A stretch of DNA of 54,292 bases from Candidatus Rokuibacteriota bacterium (GCA_003220685.1 QHTE01000024.1:1-54292), one strand, 5' to 3'; positions 41,932-53,638 are shown, counted from the first letter of the stretch. A program made the numbers and translations. Notes: generated by a model not told the origin, from the sequence alone.

Positions 41932-42702
41932 TCAGAACTTGCCGTGTCGGCCGGCGCCGGACGCGAAGCGCTGCGCGCCGGCGATGCTCTCCCCGGTATT
42001 GAACGTCGCGGCGCCGATCAGGTACTCGCGGCGGAAGGCGGCGGGGAGGCGGGCGCCCAGCGACTCGTGGGCCGAGCGGCGGTCGCTGCGGACGCTGAAC
42101 GGCGGGAAGGCCGCGATCGTGGCGGCGAGCGCTTCGGCTTCGTGACGCGCCTGGCCGCGCGCCACGACGCGGTTCGCCAGACCGATGGCCAAGGCCTCGC
42201 GCGCGTCCACCGGTCGGCCGGTCAGGATCAGATCGAGCGCGCGCCCGAGCCCGATCAGCGCGGGCAGGCGCACCGTGCCGCCGTCGATCAGCGGGATACC
42301 CCAGCGCCGGTTGAACACGCCCATCACCGCGTCGTCCTCGACGATGCGGAGGTCGCACCAGAGCGCCAGCTCGAAGCCTCCGGCGACGGCGTGACCCGAG
42401 ACCGCCGCCAGCACGGGCTTCGTCAGGAGCATGCGTGTGGGACCCATCGGCCCGTCGCCGTACGTGATCCTGCGCTTCCTCGGCCCGGCTGCCACCGCCT
42501 TCAGATCGGCGCCCGCGCAGAAGGTCCCGTTCGCGCCCCAGAGCACCGCCACTCGAGCTTCCTTGTCGCGCTCGAAGGCACGAACCGCCGCGGCCAAGGC
42601 CTGGCCGGTCGAGCGGTCGATCGCGTTTCGCCGGTCTGGCCGGTCGAGGATGATGGTGGTGACGACGCCCTGCGTTTCGGATCTGACGCTCGGTCGTTCC
42701 AT
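41932..42702 (-). CDS. Enoyl-CoA hydratase/isomerase family (crotonase fold)
   Basis: A 256-residue crotonase-fold protein. It has TTIILDRPDRRNAID at the N terminus, the oxyanion-hole segment GTFCAGADLKAV, and KPVLAAVSGHAVAGGFELALWCDLRIVEDDAVMGVFNRRWGIPLIDGGTVRLP. It acts on CoA thioesters. Hydratase, isomerase or hydrolase activity cannot be told apart here. ATG 42702 with GGGGAG upstream is preferred to a frame extending 86 codons into the 6S RNA region. It runs toward cobB with a 25-base gap. Confidence 0.87.
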   Translation of the reverse strand: MERPSVRSETQGVVTTIILDRPDRRNAIDRSTGQALAAAVRAFERDKEARVAVLWGANGTFCAGADLKAVAAGPRKRRITYGDGPMGPTRMLLTKPVLAAVSGHAVAGGFELALWCDLRIVEDDAVMGVFNRRWGIPLIDGGTVRLPALIGLGRALDLILTGRPVDAREALAIGLANRVVARGQARHEAEALAATIAAFPPFSVRSDRRSAHESLGARLPAAFRREYLIGAATFNTGESIAGAQRFASGAGRHGKF

Positions 42703-42772
42703 GATCGCTGCTCTCCCCTGGAAATGCGCGTGCGATCGAAGATACAGTCGCGAGTCCGCGCAGAAATGAAAC

Positions 42773-42802
42773 TTGACCGGAGATCGAGCCGTAGGGTACC
42801 AA
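42773..42802 (+). promoter_or_regulatory. Possible promoter of the 6S RNA candidate
   Basis: TTGACC (42773-42778) and TACCAA (42797-42802) with an 18-base spacer would start transcription close to 42809, the 5' end of the predicted RNA. The -10 is a weak match. Confidence 0.45.
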
Positions 42803-42810
42803 GAACTGTC

Positions 42811-42978
42811 CCTGCGCTGTTCGTGATGCCGGAGGGAAGTTTCAACCTCGTTAACAAAAGGGGAGCTGTGGACGAGGGCCGTGTGCAAGCCCCTCCCGAA
42901 GGGGAAGCCTGAAGCCCTCCAATTAACGGCGCCCACCTGGTAAAACCAGGTTCGAAACACCCTGGCACACGGCAGAGG
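42811..42978 (+). ncRNA. ssrS: 6S RNA candidate
   Basis: 6S RNA imitates an open promoter and binds sigma-70 RNA polymerase. The ends here pair as a bulged closing stem: CCU(GCG)CUGU(U)CGUG(A)UGCC at 42811-42830 with GGCACACGGCAGAGG at 42964-42978. GGAGGG (42831-42836) can pair with CCCUCC (42915-42920), leaving a large central region. A 3' hairpin ACCTGGT/ACCAGGT lies at 42935-42951. Length (about 168), the GAAACACCCUGGCAC-like 3' side and the position between zapA and rny fit the family. The spans have no coding function, since the antisense hydratase starts at 42702. Confidence 0.75.
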
Positions 42979-42985
42979 CGGGGAT

Positions 42986-43015
42986 TTGACTCCCTCGCTC
43001 GGTGCCCCCTATACT
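42986..43015 (+). promoter_or_regulatory. Promoter of rny
   Basis: TTGACT (42986-42991) and TATACT (43010-43015) with an 18-base spacer are near consensus. The -10 ends six bases before the rny ATG at 43022, so transcription should start at the ATG itself. No Shine-Dalgarno sequence precedes the gene, consistent with a leaderless message. Confidence 0.75.
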
Positions 43016-43021
43016 GCGGCA

Positions 43022-44581
43022 ATGCAAGGGATTTGGCTCATTGCCGACTCGATCATCGCAGTCCTTGCCCTGGTAATCGGCTTCCTCCTCCACAAGTGGA
43101 TCAGCGAGCGGAAGACCGGCGACGCCTCGGCCCAGGCGCAGCGCATCGTGCACGAGGCCGAGCGCGAGGCGGCCAACCGCGTGAAGACCGCCGAGCTGGA
43201 GGTCAAGGAGGCAGCGCTCAAGTCGCGCGGGGCCTTCGAGGAAGAGACGCGGCAGCGCGAGGGCAAGATCCAGCAGATCGAACAGCGCGTGATCTCGAAG
43301 GAGGAGGAGCTCGCCCGCAAGCTCGATCAGCTCGAGCGGCGGCTCAACGAGTCGGTCGCGAAGGAACGCGATCTGACCGGCCGCGAGAAGGCAGTCGGCG
43401 AGAAGGAAGGCCGGCTCGCGGTGGCGCTCGACGAGCAGCGCCGCAAGCTCGAGTCGATCGCCAGCCTCACCGCCGAGGAAGCCAAGCGCCAGCTCCTCGC
43501 CCAGATGGAGACCGAGGCGCGGCGCGAGGCGCAGCTGGTCGCGATGCGCCTCGAGGAGGAGGCGCGCGAGACCGCGCAGGTGAAGGCGCGCGAGGTGCTC
43601 GCGACGACCATCCAGCGACTGGCCCCGGACTACACGGTCGAGACCGCGGTGTCGGTCGTCGATCTGCCGTCGGACGACATGAAGGGGCGCATCATCGGCC
43701 GCGAGGGACGCAACATCCGGGCGCTGGAGCTGCACACCGGGGTCGATCTGATCGTCGACGACACACCTGAAGCGGTGTTAATCTCCGCGTACGACCCTTA
43801 TCGGCGCGAGATCGCGCGGCGCAGCCTGCAAGTCCTGATCGCCGACGGGCGGATCCATCCGGCCCGCATCGAGGAAGTGGTCGAGAAGATCAAGAAGGAG
43901 ATGGACCAGCACCTCAAGGAGGAAGGCGACAAGGCCTGCTTCGAGGTGGGCGTGCACGGCCTGCACCCCGAGCTGGTGAAGCTGGTCGGCCGGATGAAGT
44001 TCCGCACCTCCTACGGCCAGAACTGCCTGCAGCACTCGAAGGAGGTCGCCTGGCTCGCCGGCATGATGGCGGCCGAGGTGAAGGCCGACGTCAAGCTCGC
44101 CAAGCGCATGGGCCTGCTCCACGACATCGGCAAGGCGCTCACGCACGAGCAGGAGGGCAGCCATCCGGAGCTCTCGCTGCAGGTGCTGACGAAGTACAAC
44201 GAGTCGCCGAAGGTGATCAACGCGGCGCTCTGCGGCCACGAGAACGTCGAGCCCGAGACGGTGGAGGCCGTGCTGGTCGAGGCGGCCGACGGCATCTCGG
44301 CGGCGCGCCCGGGCGCCCGGCGCGACGTGCTCGAGTCGTACATCAAGCGCCTGGCCAAGCTCGAGGAGATCGCGCTCTCGTACAAGGGCGTGGAGATGTG
44401 CTACGCGATCCAGGCCGGGCGCGAGTTGCGCGTGATGACGAAGGCCGACATCGTCTCCGACCTCGACGCCCACCAGCTCGCGAAAGACATCAGCAAGCGC
44501 ATCGAGGCCGAGATGCAGTACCCCGGTCACATCAAAGTGATCGTCATCCGCGAGACACGCGCCGTCGAAGTGGCCAAGTAG
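43022..44581 (+). CDS. rny: Ribonuclease Y
   Basis: A 519-residue membrane-anchored endoribonuclease that starts mRNA decay. One N-terminal helix ([20 protein letters not shown]) is followed by a long coiled coil to about residue 200, then the KH domain ([25 protein letters not shown]). The HD domain has [18 protein letters not shown] and [14 protein letters not shown] 43022 is chosen because the frame upstream overlaps the promoter. It is followed by ymdB, the common partner, after six bases. Confidence 0.95.
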   Translation: MQGIWLIADSIIAVLALVIGFLLHKWISERKTGDASAQAQRIVHEAEREAANRVKTAELEVKEAALKSRGAFEEETRQREGKIQQIEQRVISKEEELARKLDQLERRLNESVAKERDLTGREKAVGEKEGRLAVALDEQRRKLESIASLTAEEAKRQLLAQMETEARREAQLVAMRLEEEARETAQVKAREVLATTIQRLAPDYTVETAVSVVDLPSDDMKGRIIGREGRNIRALELHTGVDLIVDDTPEAVLISAYDPYRREIARRSLQVLIADGRIHPARIEEVVEKIKKEMDQHLKEEGDKACFEVGVHGLHPELVKLVGRMKFRTSYGQNCLQHSKEVAWLAGMMAAEVKADVKLAKRMGLLHDIGKALTHEQEGSHPELSLQVLTKYNESPKVINAALCGHENVEPETVEAVLVEAADGISAARPGARRDVLESYIKRLAKLEEIALSYKGVEMCYAIQAGRELRVMTKADIVSDLDAHQLAKDISKRIEAEMQYPGHIKVIVIRETRAVEVAK

Positions 44582-44587
44582 CAGCTC

Positions 44588-45364
44588 ATGAACATCCTGA
44601 TGGTCGGCGACGTCTACGGCGAGCCGGGCCGGCAGGCGATCGCGAAGCTCGTGCCCCGCCTGCGCCGGGAGCACGCGATCGACTTCGCGGTCGTCAACAT
44701 CGAGAACGCCGCCGCCGGCTTCGGGGTGACCCCGCCGATCGCGCGGCAGGCCTTCGACGCGGGCGCCGACGTCTTGACGTCGGGCAACCACATCTGGGAC
44801 AAGCGCGAGATCGTCGAGTACATCACCAGGGAGAACCTGCTGCTCCGGCCCGCGAACTTTCCGGCGGGCACGCCGGGCGTGGGGCACGTCACCGTGAAGG
44901 CCGGTCCGCACAAGGTGGCGGTGCTCAACCTGATGGGCCGCGTCTTCATGCTGCCGATCGACTGCCCGTTCCGGAAGGCCGACGAGATCCTGGCCGAGCT
45001 GCGCAAGGAGACGCCGATCGTGCTGGTCGACATGCACTGCGAGGCGACGTCCGAGTCGCTCGCGATGGGCTGGTACCTCGACGGGCGCGTCAGCGCCGTG
45101 GTCGGGACGCACCGCCACGTGCAGACGGCCGACGAGCGCGTGCTGCCGGGCGGCACCGCCTACATCACCGACCTGGGCCTCACCGGGCCGACCGACGGCG
45201 TGATCGGCGTCGACCGCGACCAGATCATCCAGCGCTTCCTCAACCAGATGCCGATCCGCTTCGAGACCGCCAAAGGCCCCGCGTCGCTGCAGGGCGTGGT
45301 GATCGTGGTCGAGCCCGAGACCGGCCGAGCGACGTCGATCCGCCGGCTGCGCGTCGCGGCTTGA
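44588..45364 (+). CDS. ymdB: YmdB-family metallophosphoesterase
   Basis: A 258-residue calcineurin-like phosphoesterase with two-metal ligands in MVGDVYGEPGR, NIENAAAGFG, SGNHIWDKREI and GTHRHVQTADERVLPGGTAYITDLGLTGP. The Bacillus homologue cleaves 2',3'-cyclic nucleotides and is encoded after rny. The same adjacency here suggests co-transcription from the rny promoter. Its stop overlaps the folD start (TTGA). Confidence 0.92.
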   Translation: MNILMVGDVYGEPGRQAIAKLVPRLRREHAIDFAVVNIENAAAGFGVTPPIARQAFDAGADVLTSGNHIWDKREIVEYITRENLLLRPANFPAGTPGVGHVTVKAGPHKVAVLNLMGRVFMLPIDCPFRKADEILAELRKETPIVLVDMHCEATSESLAMGWYLDGRVSAVVGTHRHVQTADERVLPGGTAYITDLGLTGPTDGVIGVDRDQIIQRFLNQMPIRFETAKGPASLQGVVIVVEPETGRATSIRRLRVAA

Positions 45365-46212
45365 CCCTCGACGGAAAGGTCGTTGCCCAGAAGGTCCTGG
45401 ACGACGTGCGCACCGGTGTCGCGCGCTTGAAAAGTCGCACCGGGGTCGCGCCGACGCTGGCCGTCGTCCTGGTCGGCGATTTCGCGCCGTCGAAGGTCTA
45501 CATCGCCAACAAAAAGCGCGCCGCCGACACCGTCGGGATCGCGTCCGAGGACCACATCCATCCGGAGGGGCTCGATCGCGCGGCGCTGCTGGCGCTGCTG
45601 CGGCGGCTCAACGCCGATCCCAAGGTGCACGCGATCCTGCTGCAGCTGCCGCTGCCGGGCGGGCTCGACGAGGACGAGGCGATCGCGGCGATCGCGCCCG
45701 AGAAGGACGTCGACGGCCTGCACCCGGAGAACCTCGGACGCCTGCTCGCCGGCGCGCCGCGGGTGGTGCCGTGCACGCCGGCCGGGTGCCTGGAGATCCT
45801 CGACCACTATGGCTGCGACCTCAAGGGCGCCGAGGCCGTCGTGATCGGCCGCTCGCGCCTGGTCGGCAAGCCGCTCGCCCAGCTGCTCCTCGCGCGGCAC
45901 GCCACGGTCACGACGTGCCACACGCGCACGCGCGATCTCGCCGCGCACACGCGCCGCGCCGATGTCCTCTGCGTCGCGGCCGGGCGGCCGCGCACCGTGA
46001 CCGGCGACATGGTGAAGGACGGCGCCTGGGTGATCGACGTCGGGATCAATCGGCTGGAGACCGGCAAGCTCGTGGGCGACGTCGAGTTCGAGAGCGTGGC
46101 GCCGCGCGTCCGCGCGATCACGCCGGTGCCCGGCGGCGTGGGACCGATGACGATCGCGATGCTCCTGCGCAACACCCTGCGCGCGGCCGAGCGCCAGCTG
46201 GGCGCGGCATGA
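45361..46212 (+). CDS. folD: Bifunctional methylenetetrahydrofolate dehydrogenase/cyclohydrolase
   Basis: A 283-residue FolD, which interconverts 5,10-methylene- and 10-formyl-tetrahydrofolate. It shows PTLAVVLVGDFAPSKVYIANKKRA with the catalytic Tyr-x3-Lys, ILLQLPLPGG, the KDVDGLHP loop, PCTPAGCLEIL, VIGRSRLVGKPLAQLLL and TPVPGGVGPMTIAML. The product 10-formyl-THF is also the formyl donor for the ArnA-type enzyme elsewhere in the window. The start is TTG 45361, overlapping the ymdB stop. The xseA ATG overlaps its end. Confidence 0.95.
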   Translation: MTLDGKVVAQKVLDDVRTGVARLKSRTGVAPTLAVVLVGDFAPSKVYIANKKRAADTVGIASEDHIHPEGLDRAALLALLRRLNADPKVHAILLQLPLPGGLDEDEAIAAIAPEKDVDGLHPENLGRLLAGAPRVVPCTPAGCLEILDHYGCDLKGAEAVVIGRSRLVGKPLAQLLLARHATVTTCHTRTRDLAAHTRRADVLCVAAGRPRTVTGDMVKDGAWVIDVGINRLETGKLVGDVEFESVAPRVRAITPVPGGVGPMTIAMLLRNTLRAAERQLGAA

Positions 46213-47498
46213 GCGCGGGCCGCGCGGTCCTGACCGTCTCCGAGCTGACGCGGCGGCTGCAGGAAGCGCTCGAGGAGCGCTTTCCGGCCGTGTGGGTCGA
46301 GGGCGAGATCTCGAACTATCGCCTGTACGGCTCGGGCCACGCCTACTTCACCTTGAAGGACTCCGACTCGCAGATTCGCGCCGTGCTCTTCCGCAACCGC
46401 GGCCGCCGCATCAAGTTCGAGCCGGCCGACGGCCTGCACGTGATGGCCTTCGGCAGCATCGAGATCTACCCGCAGCGCGGCGAATACCAGCTGGTGATCG
46501 AGCTGCTGGAGCCCAAGGGGCTCGGCGCGCTGCAGCTCGCCTTCGAGCAGCTCAAGACGCGTCTACAGGCCGAAGGGCTCTTCGACCAGGCGCGCAAGCG
46601 CGAGCTGCCGCAGTTCCCGCGGAAGATCGGCATCGTGACCTCGACCAGCGGCGCCGCGATCCGCGACATGCTGCGCGTGATCGGCCGGCGTTTCGGCGAG
46701 CTCCACATCGTGATCGCGCCGTGCCGCGTGCAGGGCGACGGCGCGGCCGAGGAGATCGCCCAGGGCGTCCGCGACCTCAACCTGATCGGCGGCGTGGACG
46801 TCATCATCGTCGGCCGCGGCGGCGGCTCGCTCGAGGACCTGTGGGCCTTCAACGAGGAGGCCGTCGCCCGCGCGATCGCCGCCTCGAAGGCGCCGGTGGT
46901 GTCGGCGGTGGGGCACGAGGTGGACTACACGATCGCCGATTTCGTCGCCGATCTGCGCGCGCCCACGCCGTCGGCGGCGGCCGAGCTGGTCGTGCGCGAG
47001 AAGCAGGCGGTGGTGGACAGCCTCGGTCAGCTGCGCGCGCGGCTCGAGCGCAGCGCCGCGCGACCCCTGCGTGATCTCGAGCGGCGCGTGGACGAGCTGA
47101 CGGCCCGGCTCCGGCGCGAGATGCGCGGCGAGCTCGGCCGCGCCGCCCACCGCGTCGCGCTGGCCACCCGCGCGCTGCGCGCCTCCGATCCGGTCGCTCG
47201 CGTCGCCCGCGACCGCCATCGCCTGGAGAGCCTCCGGTCGAGACTGGTCACGGCGCTCACCCGCCGGCGCGATCGGGCGCGCTACGGCCTGCAGACCGCC
47301 GTCGGCCGGCTCGATTCGCTGTCGCCGCTGGCCGTGCTCGGCCGCGGCTACAGCCTCACACGGACGCCGACTGGCGAGATCGTCCACAATCCGTCCCAGG
47401 TGAACGTCGGCGACGCCATTCGCGTGCTCCTGCAGCGCGGGAGCCTCGACGCGCGGGTGACCGACACAAGGGAGCAGGATGACCGACCTCAAGTTTGA
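46209..47498 (+). CDS. xseA: Exodeoxyribonuclease VII large subunit
   Basis: A 429-residue catalytic subunit of ExoVII, which degrades single-stranded DNA. It has an N-terminal OB fold (LTVSELTRRLQEALEERFPAVWVEGEISN), the nuclease core (GIVTSTSGAAIRDML, IIVGRGGGSLEDLWAFNEE, VGHEVDYTIADFVADLRAPTPSAAAELV), a long coiled coil and the C-terminal LGRGYSLTR segment. ATG 46209 overlaps folD. xseB begins 20 bases before its stop, as is usual for this complex. Confidence 0.95.
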   Translation: MSAGRAVLTVSELTRRLQEALEERFPAVWVEGEISNYRLYGSGHAYFTLKDSDSQIRAVLFRNRGRRIKFEPADGLHVMAFGSIEIYPQRGEYQLVIELLEPKGLGALQLAFEQLKTRLQAEGLFDQARKRELPQFPRKIGIVTSTSGAAIRDMLRVIGRRFGELHIVIAPCRVQGDGAAEEIAQGVRDLNLIGGVDVIIVGRGGGSLEDLWAFNEEAVARAIAASKAPVVSAVGHEVDYTIADFVADLRAPTPSAAAELVVREKQAVVDSLGQLRARLERSAARPLRDLERRVDELTARLRREMRGELGRAAHRVALATRALRASDPVARVARDRHRLESLRSRLVTALTRRRDRARYGLQTAVGRLDSLSPLAVLGRGYSLTRTPTGEIVHNPSQVNVGDAIRVLLQRGSLDARVTDTREQDDRPQV

Positions 47499-47714
47499 AG
47501 ACTGTCTGGCGCGACTCGAGCAGATCGTGGGCCGGCTCGAGACCGGCAACCTGCCGCTCGAGGAATCGCTGACGATCTTCGAGGAGGGCATCGGGCTGGC
47601 GCGCAGCTGCGCCCGCTACCTCGAGGACGCCGAGAAGCGCATCGAGGTGCTCGCCCGGGACGACAGCGGCGTGCTCGGCGCGCGCCCGTTCGCCTGGGAG
47701 CCCGAGCGGGATCA

Positions 47715-47718
<4 letters not shown>
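47479..47718 (+). CDS. xseB: Exodeoxyribonuclease VII small subunit
   Basis: A 79-residue helical protein with KFEDCLARLEQIVGRLETGNLPLEESLTIFEEG, the family signature. Several copies bind the coiled coil of XseA. GGAGCAGG precedes ATG 47479. The stop overlaps the next start (ATGA). The C-terminal tail is slightly longer than in E. coli. Confidence 0.94.
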
Positions 47719-50223
<2,505 letters not shown>

Positions 50224-50229
50224 CCTTCC

Positions 50230-51750
50230 GTGGACGCGTTCTGGGCCTGGCTCTGGGGCACGGGGTGGTTCTGGTTCGCGATGTTCTGGGTGGCCCTGCT
50301 CGTCAACGGCCGCGCGGCCTTCAAGCTGCTTCTCGACTGGAAGGGCATGCTCACCACGTGCCGCTTCGTCGAGCACGCCTACGAAAATCTCGCGACCCTC
50401 CCCGGCGAAGCCAGGCTCGAGCGCGACCCGGCGGCGCCGATCTTCGTGCACCTGGTGCCCGCGTGGCAGGAGCCCGAGATCGCGACGACCCTGCGCGCGT
50501 TGCTCGACTCGCGCTATCCGCACGCCAAGCTCCACGTGATCGTTGCCGCCCGTGAGGACGAGGAGCGCTCGCCCCATCCGGCGATGGGCATCTCGACCGC
50601 CGAGGTGGTCCGCCGCTTCCGCGAGAGCCTGCCGCCCTGGCAACGGAAGATGCTGACGCTGGTCGCGATGCCGGGCGAGGGGCGGAAGGCGCACCAGCTG
50701 AACTGGGCGCTCCGGCCCGAGGTGCTGAAGCCCCTGCTGGATCTGCGCTACGATCCCGCGCGCGTCTGGATCGGGCTGAGCGACGCCGACTCGATCCCCG
50801 ACCCGAATGTCTACCGCTGGATCGCCGCCGACCTGACGGAGCACCGCGGCCGGCTCGCCTATCAGGGCGTGACTCTGTCGCTGGCCAACTTCGACCGGCT
50901 CGATATGCGCGGCCGCGTGTGCGCCGTGCAGCAGTCGTCGATCTTCATCCGCGTCTCGATCGCGCGCCTGATCAACGAGCACCGGCGCCTCGACGCCTTC
51001 GCGCGCCTGCAGGCGCGCGCCCCGCGCGCGGCGCGGCTACTCCGGCCGCTCTTCGAGCTCTGCTTCCGCCGCTCGCAGATCTGTCTCGGCCACAACCAGT
51101 TCGTGCGCCTGGACGTTCTGCAGAACCTCGGCGGGTTTCCGACCTCGGGCGCGACGGAGGATTCGACGCTCGGCTACGCGCTCGGCGCCCGCGGCGTCCT
51201 GATGACGGCGATGCCGATGCTGGAGCTGGTCGACATGCCCGAATCGAACGACGGCATGGTTCGCCAGAACGCGCGCTGGTACCAGGGGGTGCTCGACGAC
51301 GTCGCGTTTCTCCGCGGCGTCTGGCGAGCCAGGCCCACGGCTTACAACTTTGCCCAGCTTTCGCGGCACGTCGGCAACAAGGTCGTCGAGTGGCCGATCG
51401 CCGCCGTTATCTATCCCGTGCTCGGGTTCCTCGGCTGGCACCTGGCCTATCGCTTCTTGTATCACCCGGTGTGGTTCCTGGTGGGCGTGGCGTTTCCGAC
51501 CATCTCGCTCGGCCTGACCGTGTGGGTCGGCGGGATCGTCACGCAGGATCTGATCGAGAGCCTCACGCCGCATCTCCCGCGCCGGGTGGACGTCGCCCGA
51601 ACGACCTTGAAGGCCAAGTTCTGGGGCATCTTCCGGTGCCAGACCTACTGGCTCCTGGCCACGCGCGGCGCCTGGCGCGTGCTGTGGTCGATCGCGCGCA
51701 CCGGTCGATTCGATCCGATCAAGACCAACCGCGTCGTCCGCCGACACTGA
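50230..51750 (+). CDS. Membrane-bound family-2 glycosyltransferase
   Basis: A 506-residue integral-membrane GT2. It has one N-terminal helix (WLWGTGWFWFAMFWVALLV), a catalytic domain with FVHLVPAWQEPEIATT, the donor DxD in GLSDADSIPD, the acceptor-base ED in GATEDSTLGYAL and a Q/RxxRW-like motif RQNARWYQG. At least three C-terminal helices follow. This is the architecture of processive synthases, but lengths and motifs do not tell me the sugar or acceptor. It lies six bases after ftsB. The start GTG 50230 has only a weak ribosome site. Confidence 0.78.
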   Translation: MDAFWAWLWGTGWFWFAMFWVALLVNGRAAFKLLLDWKGMLTTCRFVEHAYENLATLPGEARLERDPAAPIFVHLVPAWQEPEIATTLRALLDSRYPHAKLHVIVAAREDEERSPHPAMGISTAEVVRRFRESLPPWQRKMLTLVAMPGEGRKAHQLNWALRPEVLKPLLDLRYDPARVWIGLSDADSIPDPNVYRWIAADLTEHRGRLAYQGVTLSLANFDRLDMRGRVCAVQQSSIFIRVSIARLINEHRRLDAFARLQARAPRAARLLRPLFELCFRRSQICLGHNQFVRLDVLQNLGGFPTSGATEDSTLGYALGARGVLMTAMPMLELVDMPESNDGMVRQNARWYQGVLDDVAFLRGVWRARPTAYNFAQLSRHVGNKVVEWPIAAVIYPVLGFLGWHLAYRFLYHPVWFLVGVAFPTISLGLTVWVGGIVTQDLIESLTPHLPRRVDVARTTLKAKFWGIFRCQTYWLLATRGAWRVLWSIARTGRFDPIKTNRVVRRH

Positions 51751-51765
51751 CGCGGTTCGTCGATA

Positions 51766-51786
51766 GCCGGCGCTCGACGCGCCGGC
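51766..51786 (+). terminator. GC hairpin after the GT2 gene
   Basis: GCCGGCG (51766-51772) pairs with CGCCGGC (51780-51786) around a seven-base loop, 16 bases after the stop, followed by GGCTTTCGG. The T-run is poor, so termination strength is uncertain. Confidence 0.4.
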
Positions 51787-51807
51787 GGCTTTCGGTCGCG
51801 CCGCGCC

Positions 51808-51836
51808 TTGACTTCCCCGCATAACAGCGCTAATCG
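51808..51836 (+). promoter_or_regulatory. Possible promoter of the Tat amidohydrolase gene
   Basis: TTGACT (51808-51813) and TAATCG (51831-51836), 17 bases apart. The -35 is good and the -10 is poor. It lies 100 bases before the ATG. Confidence 0.35.
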
Positions 51837-51935
51837 TCGGCCGGTCCCCTTCGCGGGTTCCCCCCGGGCCCGCGCTCATCGACGAGGCGGGGACGTGGCG
51901 AGTCGCCGGGGGCTCATCGAAGAGGGAGGCGAGCG

Positions 51936-53438
51936 ATGCCGCACTATCTCAGCGACGCCGAGCTCAAGCGCACCGCACCAGCCGAAGTCGCGGCGTTTCG
52001 GGGGCCGATTCCGACCCAGATCGTCTCGAACGGCGAATACAACCCGCTGCCGCAGACGCCGGAGCAACGGCGCGTCGAAGCCCGCGTGACGCAGCTGGCG
52101 AGCGATCTGGCGCCGAAGCACGGGCTGAGCCGCCGCAAGTTCCTGGCCTCGAGCGCCGGCATGGCGGCGGCCTTCCTCGCGATGAACGACGTGTTCGGCC
52201 CGATCTTCGAGGTGAGCCGTGCCGAGGCGGCGACGCCGGGCGTCGCCGACATGCGCGCCCAGGCGCTCTCCGGGCAGTACATCGTGGACGCGCAGACTCA
52301 CTTCGTGCGCGACGACTTCAAACAGGAGGGCCTGCTCGATCTCGCCAAGTACGCCAAGGACAACTGGAACCCGAAGCTGTGGGGCGAGAGCAAGCTGGAG
52401 CGTTACAAGTTCGAGAATTACCTCAAGGAGATCTTCGTCGACAGCGACACGAAGGTGGCCCTGCTCTCCGGCGCGCCGTTCGACGACCCGAGCTGGGATT
52501 TGCTGAGCAACGATCAGATCGTCGCCGCCCGCACGTCGATCAACCGCTTCGCCGGATCGCGCCGCTTGCTTGCGCACTCCGTGTTCACGCCCAAGAAGTC
52601 GGGCTGGATGGACGAGGTGGACCGTGCGATCGCCTCGCTCCGGCCGGACAGCTGGAAGGGCTACACGATCGGCGACCCGCTGTTCCCGTCCAAGCTCGAG
52701 TCGTACTGGTGGCTCGACGACGAGAAGCTCGTCTACCCGTTCTACGAGAAGGCCGTGAAGGCGAACATTACGACGGTCTGCATCCACAAGGGCCTGCTGC
52801 CCGCGGACTACGAGACCTCGTGGCCCAAGGTGTGGGAGTACGCGACGGTCAGAGACCTCGGCAAGGCCGCCAAGGACTGGCCGAAGCTCAACTTCGTCAT
52901 GTACCACGCCGCGCTGCGCCCCTTCATGGAGAAACCCGACGCGGTGCTCGCCGAGTTCGAGCAAACCGGCCGCATCAAGTGGGCGAGCGATCTCGCCGAC
53001 ATTCCCGGCAAGTCCGGCGTGAAGAACGTCTACGGCGAGCTCGGCACCGCGTTCGCGACCTGCGCCGTCGCCAACCCGCGCTTCGCCGCGGCCTTCGTCG
53101 GCACACTGGTCAAGGGCCTCGGCGCCGACCACATCATCTGGGGCACGGACTCCCTGTGGTACGGCTCGCCGCAGTGGCAGATCGAGGCGATGCGCCGGCT
53201 CGAGATCCCTGACGACATGCAGAAGAAGCACGGTTTCAAGCCGCTCGGCCCGGCGGACGGGCCGGTGAAGAAGGCCATTTTCGGCGGGAACAGCGCGCGG
53301 CTCTACGGTCTGAAGCCGAAGATCGCGCAGCACGGCATCACGACCGACAAGATCGCCGCCATCAAGGCCGAGTACCTGGCCGCCGGCGGCGCTCGGACCA
53401 ACGCGCGGTACGGGTACGTGGCGCGTGAGCGGGCGTAA
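51936..53438 (+). CDS. Tat-exported amidohydrolase-2 family protein
   Basis: A 500-residue protein with an unusually long N-terminal region. The twin-arginine motif SRRKFLASSAGMAAAF starts near residue 64, so residues 1-63 precede the Tat signal. The mature barrel begins at YIVDAQTHFV (metal His) and includes CIHKGL, MYHAALRPF and GADHIIWGTDSLWYGSPQWQIEA with the conserved Asp. It probably folds with cofactor in the cytoplasm and is exported as a hydrolase or decarboxylase. ATG 51936 follows GGGAGG, which supports the long N terminus. It is distantly like the amidohydrolase at 11093. Confidence 0.85.
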   Translation: MPHYLSDAELKRTAPAEVAAFRGPIPTQIVSNGEYNPLPQTPEQRRVEARVTQLASDLAPKHGLSRRKFLASSAGMAAAFLAMNDVFGPIFEVSRAEAATPGVADMRAQALSGQYIVDAQTHFVRDDFKQEGLLDLAKYAKDNWNPKLWGESKLERYKFENYLKEIFVDSDTKVALLSGAPFDDPSWDLLSNDQIVAARTSINRFAGSRRLLAHSVFTPKKSGWMDEVDRAIASLRPDSWKGYTIGDPLFPSKLESYWWLDDEKLVYPFYEKAVKANITTVCIHKGLLPADYETSWPKVWEYATVRDLGKAAKDWPKLNFVMYHAALRPFMEKPDAVLAEFEQTGRIKWASDLADIPGKSGVKNVYGELGTAFATCAVANPRFAAAFVGTLVKGLGADHIIWGTDSLWYGSPQWQIEAMRRLEIPDDMQKKHGFKPLGPADGPVKKAIFGGNSARLYGLKPKIAQHGITTDKIAAIKAEYLAAGGARTNARYGYVARERA

Positions 53439-53451
53439 AGCGGTTGCCGTG

Positions 53452-53480
53452 TTGACACGCTCGCCGGGGTCGGGTACGCT
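53452..53480 (+). promoter_or_regulatory. Promoter of tRNA-fMet
   Basis: A consensus TTGACA (53452-53457), a 17-base spacer and TACGCT (53475-53480). The start is expected near 53487, five bases before the tRNA. Confidence 0.75.
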
Positions 53481-53491
53481 TCGTGGGTCAC

Positions 53492-53568
<77 letters not shown>

Positions 53569-53576
53569 ACAAAAAC

Positions 53577-53613
53577 AAGGGGTTACGGTTCACGCCGTAG
53601 CCCCTTCGGTTTT
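53577..53613 (+). terminator. Intrinsic terminator of tRNA-fMet
   Basis: AAGGGGTTACGG pairs with CCGTAGCCCCTT (12 bp, one G.U) around TTCACG, followed by CGGTTTT. It is a clear rho-independent terminator nine bases after the tRNA. Confidence 0.8.
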
Positions 53614-53622
53614 CCGCGGGTC

Positions 53623-53638
53623 CATAGCCCAAAGGTCG
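53623..53638 (+). repeat. Partial repeat of the tRNA-fMet anticodon arm
   Basis: CATAGCCCAAAGGTCG repeats tRNA positions 53526-53541 (CATAACCCAAAGGTCG) with one mismatch, 97 bases downstream. It may be a vestigial integration (att) site or a worn tRNA fragment. A toxin-antitoxin pair follows at once. No integrase is seen in the window. Confidence 0.55.
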
